Shown: positions 25,141-33,221 of the stretch, piece after piece
How the letters are laid out: every line of letters begins with the position of its first letter
Position numbering within the stretch: the stretch's first letter is position 1
Assembly (NCBI GenBank): GCA_043801445.1
Contig: JAZDMB010000046.1
Location: forward strand, 1 to 64,000
DNA from: JAZDFP01 sp043801445
GTDB taxonomy: Bacteria; Planctomycetota; MHYJ01; JACQXL01
DNA: 64,000 nt
Direction of reading: 5' to 3'
Notes under the pieces: model-generated
What the model was told of the DNA's origin: nothing
Database searches by the model: none
What the model saw: the letters and a program-made list of their open reading frames with translations, nothing else
Translations under genes and position numbers: made by a program

Positions 25141-26319
25141 ATGAAAAAATTAACACTGCCTGAAATGCCTATTATGGGTAAACGAATCCTTGCCAGGGTG
25201 GATTATAACGTCCCGACAAACGATAAGGGCACCATTACTGATGATACTCGTATCCGGGCAACCTTACCGACTCTCAATCATATTCTAAGCAATAAAAGCA
25301 AATTAATTTTAATGACCCATTTAGGACGTCCTAAAGGAAAAGATGAGAAATTTAAATTAGATAAAATTGCCGTCATGTTAGAACAACTTCTTAAACGTCC
25401 TATAAAAAAACTTGATGACTGCATCGGAGAAAATGTCGAGAAAACGGTCTCCAAGATGAAAGAAGGCGAAGTTGTTCTGTTAGAAAATTTAAGATTCTAC
25501 CCGGAAGAAGAAGCAAATAACAATAACTTCTCCAAGAAACTCGCCTTATTAGGCGATTTATATATCAATGATGCTTTTGCCTGTTCTCATCGGGCCCATG
25601 CCTCTATTGTAGGTGTTAACCGCTACCTGAAATCCGGTGCCGGATTACTCCTATCCAAAGAAATAGAATATCTCTCTAAAATCATGGAATCACCCCAAAC
25701 TCCTTATATTGCCATTTTAGGAGGCGCTAAAGTCTCCGATAAAATCACGATTATAGAAAATCTTATGACCAAGGTCAACGCTATCATCATCGGCGGCGGA
25801 ATGGCTTACACATTCTTAAAAGCCCGGGGTAAAAAAATCGGAGCTTCCAAATTGGAAAAAGATTCTCTTGATGTCGCCTCCAGAATACTTTCAAATGCCA
25901 AAGAATCAAATGTAGAAATCGTTCTGCCCATAGACCATCTGGTCACCAATAATATCGACGGCAAAGGACATATTAAAATAGAAAAAGAAAATATATCTGA
26001 TGGATTCAGCGGCGTTGATATCGGCCCGGAAACAATCAAATTATTCACCTCCAAATTACAGCCGGCCCAAACCGTTGTTTGGAACGGCCCTTTAGGAATA
26101 TTTGAAATAGATAAATTTTCAGAGGGAACCCGTTCGATTGCCTCGGTACTGGCATCGCTGAAGGCTACGACTGTTATCGGCGGCGGCGAAACAGTTGCGG
26201 CAGTAGAAAAATTCGGATTCGCCCGCAAAATGTCCCATATCTCCACGGGCGGTGGCGCATTCTTGGAATTTTTGGAAGGGAAGGAATTGCCGGGTATCGC
26301 TGCATTAACAAATAAATAA
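25141..26319 (+). CDS. pgk: Phosphoglycerate kinase
   Basis: 392 aa, standard length. It interconverts 1,3-bisphosphoglycerate + ADP and 3-phosphoglycerate + ATP in glycolysis. Signatures are RVDYNVPTNDKGTITDDTRI, HLGRPKGK, LLENLRFYPEE, the hinge/ATP-site segments GGAKVSDKI and GGGMAYTFL, and the C-terminal STGGGAFLEFLEGKELPGI. A strong AGGAGG lies 5-6 bases before the ATG. Confidence 0.98.
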   Translation: MKKLTLPEMPIMGKRILARVDYNVPTNDKGTITDDTRIRATLPTLNHILSNKSKLILMTHLGRPKGKDEKFKLDKIAVMLEQLLKRPIKKLDDCIGENVEKTVSKMKEGEVVLLENLRFYPEEEANNNNFSKKLALLGDLYINDAFACSHRAHASIVGVNRYLKSGAGLLLSKEIEYLSKIMESPQTPYIAILGGAKVSDKITIIENLMTKVNAIIIGGGMAYTFLKARGKKIGASKLEKDSLDVASRILSNAKESNVEIVLPIDHLVTNNIDGKGHIKIEKENISDGFSGVDIGPETIKLFTSKLQPAQTVVWNGPLGIFEIDKFSEGTRSIASVLASLKATTVIGGGETVAAVEKFGFARKMSHISTGGGAFLEFLEGKELPGIAALTNK

Positions 26320-26424
26320 CAGCCGGCTAAGTTTATGGCAAAATTTCACCCGTTAAACCGACAGTGAATATTATCTCTTGGTTAATATTAACATTCCCCT
26401 GTAAGAAATTATCTGTTAAAAATC

Positions 26425-28506
26425 ATGCGGATGCAGTTAATAAATATCCTCAAACGGATTTATAACCCGTTGCTCACCAAACAGTTTAAAATAAGTTTGA
26501 TAGCAATGGTTTATCTTTTAATCTGCTATACGTTATTGAGGCTGGGATTCTTTCTGGTAAATCACGGTTTTTTCAGTGATATTGGAACCGGTGAAATTAT
26601 CCGGGCATTTCTCTACGGCATCCGTTTTGACATATCTGCCCTATTAATGATTAACGGCCCATTATTACTGCTTTATAATCTTCCGCTTAAATTAATCAAT
26701 CGGAAATATTTCAAACTTATTCTACTGGTTCTATTCTTGTTATTAAACCTGATATTCATCACCGTCAACTTAGCCGATTACGGTTATTTCCCGGTCACAC
26801 AGCGCCGGTTGATGTCTGAGATTTATATTATGTTTGTTGATATAATGAGAATGTTACCGAGTATGTTCTCTGATTACTATTATCTGTTTTTAGCGCTGGC
26901 AGTTGGCGGAATGATATTTATATTTACTGTCTGGCGCCTATTTAAAAAATTGGATAACTTAATCATCTACCAGCCCAATTTATGGCGAGATATTGGATGC
27001 CTTATCCTGTTAATCGGATTAATCACAATAGGAGTAAAAGGCGGTATTCAGAGAAAACCTATCCGTCAGGCGCATGCCTTTTGGTCTGCCAATCGGATTA
27101 CCGGATACCTTACTCTGAATTCATCATTCACTACAATAAAAAGTCTCTTCCAAGCCGGTTTACCGCGTCATAGTTTTTTACCTGACAACGAAGCATCAGC
27201 AGAGTTAACCGCAATGCTGTGCCAGAAAAATGAGCAGATGATTGATGCGCAATATCCTTTTCTGCGCCGGAAATCATTCCCGGACGCTCCCCAAAAACCA
27301 AATCTGGTTGTCTTCATTATGGAAAGCTGGACAGCAGATTATATCGGCTCTCTCTCCGGACAGACGCCATCCGCCACTCCTTTTTTTGACAGTCTTACAA
27401 TAAGCGGCACGCTATTTACCAACTTCTTAGCCAATGGCCACCGTTCGGTCGTGGCTATACCATCCATTCTTGATTCTATTCCCGGTTTTTACTCCAACTC
27501 TCTTTCAGGCGTAGCCGCAGCGAAGTCCCGATTATTTCGGGGAAAAGGAAACTCATTTATAGAATCACAATCTGAAGTAAATAACTACATCGGATTAGGT
27601 AACATATTGCTCAAGCAAGGGTACACCACCTCGTGTCATCATGGTGCCCGCCGAGGAGCGCTGGGTTTTGATATCCATTCGAAACTTTCAGGTTTTCTCA
27701 ATTATTATGGTATGGAGGATTACCTGAAGTCCGGCGGTTCCAGCCGTGATACGGTTTGGGGCGTGTGGGATGAGGAGTTTTTCCAGGATGCGCTATGCCG
27801 GATGGATAAATTCCAATCGCCTTTCTGCTCGGTGATATTCTCGCTCACTTCTCATGAACCCTTCAGGATTCCGCCGCACCGGCAAAAGTTATTCGAACAA
27901 TATGCCGATGAAACCAATCTCCAGATAGCATTGCGCTATTCCGATTACAGCCTGCAACAATTCTTTCAAATAGCCCGGAAAAAACCATGGTTTGAAAACA
28001 CTATTTTCATTATTACAGCCGACCATACCACTCATTCCAAAATGAATAATTTCTATTCCTGCTTCCATATCCCCCTATTGATTTATGCGCCCCGATGCTC
28101 CGATACGGGGCGTCCCGACCGAAGCGTCGGAGCGCCCGGATTGATTGCCCCGCAAATATGCAATACAATCGGCTCTCAGGTGGATATCCTGCCCACCATT
28201 CTGGACCTCTTGCATATTTCTGCCACTCACAACTCAATGGGTTCCTCGCTCATGGATACTGAACGCACGCATTATACCGTGGTTACTGACGGTTCTATGT
28301 ATGGAATTTTCAACAACCAATTTGTCCTGCTCAACGACCTTGAGAAAAACTTCGGATTATATAATTATCATCTCGACCCTATCTTGAAAAATGATATTCA
28401 GATAGAATATCCGGACGCAGCGCAAAAGTTAAGACACAGTCTCCTTGCCTATATCCAGTCTGTGTCCAATGCCATTGCCCAGAACAAAATCTGCCCGCCC
28501 CGTTAG
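26425..28506 (+). CDS. LtaS/MdoB-like membrane phosphoglycerol-transferase or sulfatase-family enzyme
   Basis: 693 aa. Five hydrophobic segments lie in the first ~215 residues, followed by a large extracytoplasmic alkaline-phosphatase-superfamily domain. FIMESWTADY carries the first metal ligand, TPFFDSL follows, NGHRSVVAIPSIL carries the likely nucleophile, and ITADHTTH carries the second metal-site Asp/His. Relatives transfer phosphoglycerol or phosphoethanolamine from phospholipids to glycans. Two oddities: a 45-bp insertion (about residues 555-569) splits the family segment IYAP|GLIAPQ, and the stop codon is supplied by a palindromic element (28498-28602), so the native C-terminus may be altered. 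Confidence 0.85.
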   Translation: MRMQLINILKRIYNPLLTKQFKISLIAMVYLLICYTLLRLGFFLVNHGFFSDIGTGEIIRAFLYGIRFDISALLMINGPLLLLYNLPLKLINRKYFKLILLVLFLLLNLIFITVNLADYGYFPVTQRRLMSEIYIMFVDIMRMLPSMFSDYYYLFLALAVGGMIFIFTVWRLFKKLDNLIIYQPNLWRDIGCLILLIGLITIGVKGGIQRKPIRQAHAFWSANRITGYLTLNSSFTTIKSLFQAGLPRHSFLPDNEASAELTAMLCQKNEQMIDAQYPFLRRKSFPDAPQKPNLVVFIMESWTADYIGSLSGQTPSATPFFDSLTISGTLFTNFLANGHRSVVAIPSILDSIPGFYSNSLSGVAAAKSRLFRGKGNSFIESQSEVNNYIGLGNILLKQGYTTSCHHGARRGALGFDIHSKLSGFLNYYGMEDYLKSGGSSRDTVWGVWDEEFFQDALCRMDKFQSPFCSVIFSLTSHEPFRIPPHRQKLFEQYADETNLQIALRYSDYSLQQFFQIARKKPWFENTIFIITADHTTHSKMNNFYSCFHIPLLIYAPRCSDTGRPDRSVGAPGLIAPQICNTIGSQVDILPTILDLLHISATHNSMGSSLMDTERTHYTVVTDGSMYGIFNNQFVLLNDLEKNFGLYNYHLDPILKNDIQIEYPDAAQKLRHSLLAYIQSVSNAIAQNKICPPR
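28087..28137. mobile_element. 45-bp in-frame insertion with 6-bp direct repeat
   Basis: GCGCCC at 28087-28092 is repeated at 28132-28137, exactly 45 bp apart. The insert contains GATGCTCCGATACGGGGCGTC...GACGCTTCGG-type inverted segments. Deleting 45 bp restores the reading IYAPGLIAPQ that is expected in this enzyme family. Confidence 0.65.
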
Positions 28507-28602
28507 AAAGACCCGTAATGAGTTCGTCAGACAAACTATTGTTCTCACCTTTATTATTGGACTTTCTAACGGGGTGAAGATGCATCAATGTCTTGCTACT
28601 GC
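28498..28602. mobile_element. CCCCGTTAGAA palindromic element, long form, at the end of the LtaS-like gene
   Basis: Left arm CCCCGTTAGAAAG and right arm CTTTCTAACGGGG, with tail GAAGATGCATCAATGTCTTG...CTACTGC ending at 28602. The left arm provides the stop codon (TAG in CGTTAG) of the upstream gene. 105 bp by these boundaries. Confidence 0.8.
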
Positions 28603-28908
28603 CGTGAGCGCGATATTAAATAACAACCGATAACCATCTCATCATCTATCCCTTACGGGATACTATTAAACCGAATACTGTCAGGTATCAGATAATTATA
28701 CTTTTACTTGCGGTATAGGAAAGTATAAAAAAGTAAGCGGATTCAGCTAATTTAACTGTATTGAAGACTTATTTCTATGCTATTTAATATGCTTAATCAG
28801 TTTTATCTGCTTAATCAGTTTACTAATTTCTTGACAATTATTACGATTGTTTGGAATAATTTATCATTAATCTAATTAAACTTATCAATAATAAAATAAG
28901 GAGTGTCT
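28603..28908. other. Leader region of hutH
   Basis: AT-rich non-coding stretch with a short TATCCCTTACGGGATA-type palindrome (about 28647-28664) and TTAATCAGTTT direct repeats at 28791-28801 and 28811-28821. A promoter (28831-28860) and ribosome binding site (AAGGAG, 28898-28903) for hutH follow. Confidence 0.5.
28831..28860 (+). promoter_or_regulatory. Sigma-70-type promoter for hutH
   Basis: TTGACA (28831-28836), 18-base spacer, AATAAT (28855-28860, 5 of 6 to TATAAT), about 40 bases upstream of the AAGGAG ribosome binding site. Confidence 0.55.
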
Positions 28909-30432
28909 ATGGCAGTTATTCTTGACGGCAAACATCTGACGATTGAAGACGTGGTAAAGGTTGCCCGCAACTATGCAAAAGTGGAATTGCATCCGGCGGC
29001 TATAGAAAGAATAAATGTCTGCCGGACAATGCTTAACGAAAAAATAGAGAACCACGAAATAATGTACGGCGTTACGACCGGCATCGGCGAATTTTCAGAA
29101 GTGGCGTTAACACCCGAGCAATCCGAGAAATACCAGAAATATCTTATCTATTCACACGCCGCCGGTATCGGCGAACCCATACCCGAAGATGCGGTCAGGG
29201 CTGCGATTCTGTCAAGAATCAACGTGCTCTGCAACGGCCTTTCAGGCCCGAGATTAATCATCGTCCAGACACTGGTTGAGATGCTCAATAAAGGCGTCAC
29301 GCCGGTGATGTGCCAGCGCGGTTCGGTCGGCGCCTGCGGTGATTTGTCTCCGATGGCTCAGATGGCTTTAGTCCCGATGGGCGAAGGCGAGGCATTTTAT
29401 AAAGGCAAAAGATTACCCGGCGCTGAAGCTATGAAACAGGCCGGTATTCCCACCATTAAGTATGAACAAAGAGACGGATTAGCATGCATCAACGGCTCTA
29501 ATGTCATCACCGCTATGGGCTGCCTCCAATTATATGATGCGGACCAATGGCTCAGAACCCATGATATTGCCGCGGCTATGACGCTGGAAGCAATCAATGC
29601 CAATATGAAGGCATACGACGACCGATTACATCAGGCGCGCGGTTATCCCGGTTCTATTACCTGCGCTGAAAATATCAGACGGCTGACCGAAGGCAGCGAA
29701 CTCCTGCAGCGCAAAGGCAAAAAGGTCCAGGATGCCTACAGCCTGCGCTCTACGCCTCAGGTAGCCGGCGCCGCCAAGGATACCTTTAAATTCTCTCGCC
29801 AGATGTTTGAGATTGAACTCAACGGCGTGGGCGATAATCCACTCTTCTTCCCCAAAGATAAAACCGTCATAACCGGCGCTAATTTCCAGGGAACACCGCT
29901 GGCATTCGCCCTGGAGTTTTTAGGCATTGCCATAACCACGGTCTGTGTCTTATCGGAACGAAGACTTAATAGACTGCTTAATTCGCATCTCTCGCAGGGA
30001 TTACCGTCATTCCTGACCAAAGGCGCCGGAATGTTCTCAGGTCTGATGCTATCACAGTATACGGCCGGCGCATTAGTCTGCGAAAACAGATGTCTCTGCA
30101 CCCCGGCGGCTGTTGGTTCTATCCCGGCTGCGGCTGACCAGGAGGATTTTGTCAGTATGGGTATGACCAGCGCCATCAAGACCCGCCAGATAATAGATAA
30201 TGCCTATGGAGTTTTAGGAATTGAGTTTATCGCAGCGGCCCAGGCATTTGATTTCCGAGCGCCGGTTAAACCGGCTCCGGCAACTAAAGCGGCTTATGAT
30301 GTCATCCGCAAGTATGTCGCTCATCTTGAAGAAGACCGGCCTCTATTTGATGATAACAACGCTATGGTAAAAGTCGTCCGTTCAGGCGAAATACTTGCTG
30401 CAGCGGAAAAAATTACCGGAAAACTTAAATAA
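28909..30432 (+). CDS. hutH: Histidine ammonia-lyase with Ala-Cys-Gly MIO triad
   Basis: 507 aa. It deaminates L-histidine to trans-urocanate using the MIO cofactor formed from three backbone residues. The triad lies in GSVGACGDLSPMAQMAL and is Ala-Cys-Gly: Cys143 (codon TGC at 29335) stands where almost all family members have Ser. Other signatures are YGVTTGIGEFSEV (catalytic Tyr), NGSNVITAMG, QDAYSLRSTPQ, ELNGVGDNPLFF and QEDFVSMGM. I chose ATG 28909 (5 bases after AAGGAG) over GTG 28903. The downstream urocanase makes histidine the likely substrate. A Cys at this position can still form MIO, as reported for the S143C variant of the Pseudomonas putida enzyme. Confidence 0.95.
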   Translation: MAVILDGKHLTIEDVVKVARNYAKVELHPAAIERINVCRTMLNEKIENHEIMYGVTTGIGEFSEVALTPEQSEKYQKYLIYSHAAGIGEPIPEDAVRAAILSRINVLCNGLSGPRLIIVQTLVEMLNKGVTPVMCQRGSVGACGDLSPMAQMALVPMGEGEAFYKGKRLPGAEAMKQAGIPTIKYEQRDGLACINGSNVITAMGCLQLYDADQWLRTHDIAAAMTLEAINANMKAYDDRLHQARGYPGSITCAENIRRLTEGSELLQRKGKKVQDAYSLRSTPQVAGAAKDTFKFSRQMFEIELNGVGDNPLFFPKDKTVITGANFQGTPLAFALEFLGIAITTVCVLSERRLNRLLNSHLSQGLPSFLTKGAGMFSGLMLSQYTAGALVCENRCLCTPAAVGSIPAAADQEDFVSMGMTSAIKTRQIIDNAYGVLGIEFIAAAQAFDFRAPVKPAPATKAAYDVIRKYVAHLEEDRPLFDDNNAMVKVVRSGEILAAAEKITGKLK

Positions 30433-30439
30433 GAGAATA

Positions 30440-30496
30440 CTTAACCACAAAGAACACAAGGAATTCTTGGTGACCTTTGTTCACTTTGTGGTGAAA
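30440..30496. repeat. CACAAAG-type inverted repeat between hutH and hutU
   Basis: AACCACAAAGAACACAAGG pairs with CCTTTGTTCACTTTGTGGT as an imperfect hairpin. The same class supplies the last codons of rsmD at 15925-15960. It could act as an attenuating or stabilising hairpin inside the hut operon. Confidence 0.6.
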
Positions 30497-30599
30497 ATTA
30501 ATTTTATCTTGGTTTCATGGCCTGCCTGCGCGAAGCCTTCGGCGAAGGCACGGTCTCCTTCTAGAAATTATCTGTGGTTTTAAACGGAGAAATTATTTT

Positions 30600-32270
30600 A
30601 TGGAATACGAACCTGTTCAAGCTCCGCGCGGCACGAAAATCTCCTGTAAATCATGGCAGACCGAAGCGCCGATGCGGATGCTGATGAATAATCTCGACCC
30701 TGAAGTAGCCGAAGACCCGAAGAATCTGGTGGTCTACGGCGGTTCAGGCAGAGCCGTCCGCAATTGGGATTGCTTCCACAAGATTGTAAAAATACTGAAA
30801 GACCTTAATGATGACGAAACTTTATTAGTCCAATCCGGCAAACCGGTCGCGGTATTTAAAACCCACGAATTTGCGCCCAGGGTCCTGATTGCCAACAGCC
30901 TGCTCGTTCCGGCCTGGGCGAACTGGGAATATTTCCGTGAACTGGAATCAAAAGGTCTGACGATGTACGGACAGATGACAGCCGGCAGTTGGATTTATAT
31001 CGGGACCCAGGGCATCTTACAAGGCACATACGAAACGTTCGCTGCCGCGGCTGAAAAGCACTTTTCCGCCAAAGGCGGATCCGCCTCTGGAGGACAAGGC
31101 AACCTCAGAGGCAAATTAGTCGTCTCAGCCGGCTTGGGCGGTATGGGCGGCGCACAGCCTCTCGCGGTTACTATGAATAAAGGCGTTTTTCTGGGCATAG
31201 AAACAGACCCGGAACGGATTATGCGCCGCATCAAAAACGGATATTGTAATATCATGGCTGAAAGACTGGATACTGCCCTACGACTGGTGCGTACTGCCAA
31301 AAAGAACCGCGAACCGCTTTCAGTCGGACTGGTCGGTAACGCCGCTGAAATACTGCCTGAAATGGTCAAGCAGGGCGTTGTGCCTGACCTGGTAACAGAC
31401 CAGACCTCGGCGCATGATACGCTCAACGGCTATATCCCCAAAGGATTATCTCTGGAAGAAGCCAAAGCGCTGCGTAAATCCAATCCAAAAAAATATATGC
31501 AGTTGGCTGTTGAATCCATCGTCATCCATACTAAGGCAATGATTGATTTGCAGAAGATGGGCTCAATCGTATTTGAATACGGCAATAATATCCGCCAGCA
31601 GGCAAAATTAGGCGGCTTGTCAAATGCCTTTGATTTCCCCGGCTTTGTGCCGGCTTATATCAGACCGCTTTTCTGTGAAGGCAAAGGACCATTCAGATGG
31701 GTAGCGCTATCCGGCGACCCCAAAGACATCTATACCACCGATGAAATAATCTGTAAGAAATTCAAGTCTAATAAGAAACTGGTCCGCTGGATAAAAATGG
31801 TTCGGGAAAGTATCCAATTCCAGGGATTACCGGCGCGGATTTGCTGGCTGGGACAGGGCGAACGCGCCAAATTCGGCGAAATTCTCAATCATCTGGTTAA
31901 GACAGGCAAAGTATCGGCTCCGATTGTCATCGGCAGAGACCATCTGGATACCGGCTCGGTCGCATCGCCATACCGCGAAACAGAAGGAATGAAAGACGGC
32001 AGTGATGCCATTGCCGACTGGCCTATTCTCAATGCCCTGCTCAATACCGCTTCAGGCGCCACCTGGGTATCGGTTCATCACGGCGGCGGTGTGGGCATCG
32101 GATATTCCATACATGCCGGTATGGTTACAGTAGCAGACGGCACAAAATTGGCATCCAAAAAACTGGCGCTGGTTCTTAATAATGACCCGGGTATCGGCGT
32201 AGTTCGTCACGCTGATGCCGGCTATGAACAGGCGATTCAGACCGCACAGCAACATAATATAAGAATGTAA
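30600..32270 (+). CDS. hutU: Urocanate hydratase
   Basis: 556 aa, standard length. It hydrates urocanate to imidazolonepropionate using tightly bound NAD+. Typical segments are LVVYGGSGRAVRNWDCF, YGQMTAGSWIYIGTQGI, LVVSAGLGGMGGAQPLA (Rossmann glycine loop), VTDQTSAHD, ICWLGQGERAKFG and HHGGGVGIGYSIHAG. A short hairpin-rich insertion (about 31069-31110, encoding SAKGGSASGGQGN) precedes the Rossmann loop where homologues are shorter. It follows hutH by 168 bases, probably the same transcript. No hutI or hutG/formiminotransferase gene is in the window. Confidence 0.97.
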   Translation: MEYEPVQAPRGTKISCKSWQTEAPMRMLMNNLDPEVAEDPKNLVVYGGSGRAVRNWDCFHKIVKILKDLNDDETLLVQSGKPVAVFKTHEFAPRVLIANSLLVPAWANWEYFRELESKGLTMYGQMTAGSWIYIGTQGILQGTYETFAAAAEKHFSAKGGSASGGQGNLRGKLVVSAGLGGMGGAQPLAVTMNKGVFLGIETDPERIMRRIKNGYCNIMAERLDTALRLVRTAKKNREPLSVGLVGNAAEILPEMVKQGVVPDLVTDQTSAHDTLNGYIPKGLSLEEAKALRKSNPKKYMQLAVESIVIHTKAMIDLQKMGSIVFEYGNNIRQQAKLGGLSNAFDFPGFVPAYIRPLFCEGKGPFRWVALSGDPKDIYTTDEIICKKFKSNKKLVRWIKMVRESIQFQGLPARICWLGQGERAKFGEILNHLVKTGKVSAPIVIGRDHLDTGSVASPYRETEGMKDGSDAIADWPILNALLNTASGATWVSVHHGGGVGIGYSIHAGMVTVADGTKLASKKLALVLNNDPGIGVVRHADAGYEQAIQTAQQHNIRM

Positions 32271-32632
32271 ACATCAATCGGAATCCGTCACATCAAAAGT
32301 TAATAATGGGACACAGATAAATACAGAGACTTCGCCTACACAGATTAACAGAATTTATTTATAAGGAAACCATGAGACCAAGAAAATTACTCCTGTTTTT
32401 CCTGGTCTCCTTATAGAAATTATCCGCCTGCCCGACCTTTCGGTCGTTCGGGCGGGTGTCTATCTGCGTTCATCTGTGTCCTATGTGTCTCTGCGTTCTC
32501 TGCCTGCCCTCCGAAGCATTGCATAGGAGGGTGGGTTCATTATTTAATCTGCCTGCCTACTTGGTGTAATCTACGGTTATGTTTTCGTGTCGGTGTATTG
32601 GAAAAAATGAGGAATAAAGAAGAGTATATTAT
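32271..32632. other. Gene-free stretch of dispersed repeats
   Basis: Holds ACACAGATAAATACAGAG/TCTGCGTTCATCTGTGTCC inverted repeat arms (about 32310-32345 and 32460-32500). It also holds a near repeat of the 50150-50270 region (ATTTATAAGGAAACCATGAG...CCTGTTTTTCCTGG) and a REP-like palindrome at 32427-32457 (CCTGCCCGACCTTTCGGTCG...GGCGGGT). No gene seen. Confidence 0.6.
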
Positions 32633-33076
32633 TTATCCTTGTTTCAGGTATTTGACGTCGAGTTTATCCTTTTCCCGGCCGGTTGATTCCTTATTTTTGA
32701 TAAGGTCTGATTTAGACAATAACGGAATTTTCAGATTTTCCACATCGATATTTTTCCGTTTAGGATACGCTTTTTTAAACTCAACTCCGTCAATTTGGGT
32801 GATAATATCAATTCTCCTGGGTGCCACGCCGATCTGGAAAATAATGCCTTTCTTGCAGAAAGTCTTTTCGTTAATCATGGCCATCGGCGCTTTGAATTCA
32901 GAAAGCGATTGATATATTTTAGCGGAGTTTTCAGGGGTGTTCTCAACCCAGATATCAAGGTCGCCGGTGGCTCTGGGGTATCCGTAGGCGCCCATTGCAT
33001 AAGCACCGACTACAAGGAATTTAACATCATTGCTTGATAAGAGCTGCAACATTTCTTTGTAATCTTCGTTCAGCAC
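32633..33076 (-). CDS. Nucleotidyltransferase-family protein
   Basis: 147 aa. Residues about 20-45 (FLVVGAYAMGAYGYPRATGDLDIWVE) carry the G-x-D-x-D (GDLDIW) metal-binding motif of minimal nucleotidyltransferases of the MNT/AbiEii-like class. A third acidic residue is plausible in RRIDIITQIDG. I start at GTG 33076, which has AAAGGAG seven bases upstream. It overlaps the preceding 64-aa gene by 50 bases in another frame. Such pairs often act as toxin-antitoxin-like or RNA-modifying units; function here is inferred from the class only. Confidence 0.75.
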   Translation of the reverse strand: MLNEDYKEMLQLLSSNDVKFLVVGAYAMGAYGYPRATGDLDIWVENTPENSAKIYQSLSEFKAPMAMINEKTFCKKGIIFQIGVAPRRIDIITQIDGVEFKKAYPKRKNIDVENLKIPLLSKSDLIKNKESTGREKDKLDVKYLKQG

Positions 33077-33221
33077 TGCCTGACTCCTTTAATGACCACA
33101 ATTCAGAGGTTAATTCCCAGATAAAAGCGATGCGTTCGCCGGGCGATGTTTTCATATAATCCGACTCGGGCAATTCCGCCATTTTTTTGATGGTGATGTT
33201 ATTCCTTTTTACCTTTATCAT
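33027..33221 (-). CDS. Small partner protein of the nucleotidyltransferase, 64 aa
   Basis: Basic N-terminus (MIKVKRNNITIKKMAELPE) followed by KTSPGERIAFIWELTSELWSL, a helical pattern I have seen upstream of nucleotidyltransferase genes in other genomes (recollection). Its last 50 bases overlap the nucleotidyltransferase start, indicating coupled expression. A possible antitoxin or adaptor. No clear ribosome binding site. Confidence 0.55.
   Translation of the reverse strand: MIKVKRNNITIKKMAELPESDYMKTSPGERIAFIWELTSELWSLKESGSAERRLQRNVAALIKQ

Noticed and set aside
25806..26246. 146-codon minus-strand frame
   Set aside because: Antisense to pgk, which is unmistakable.
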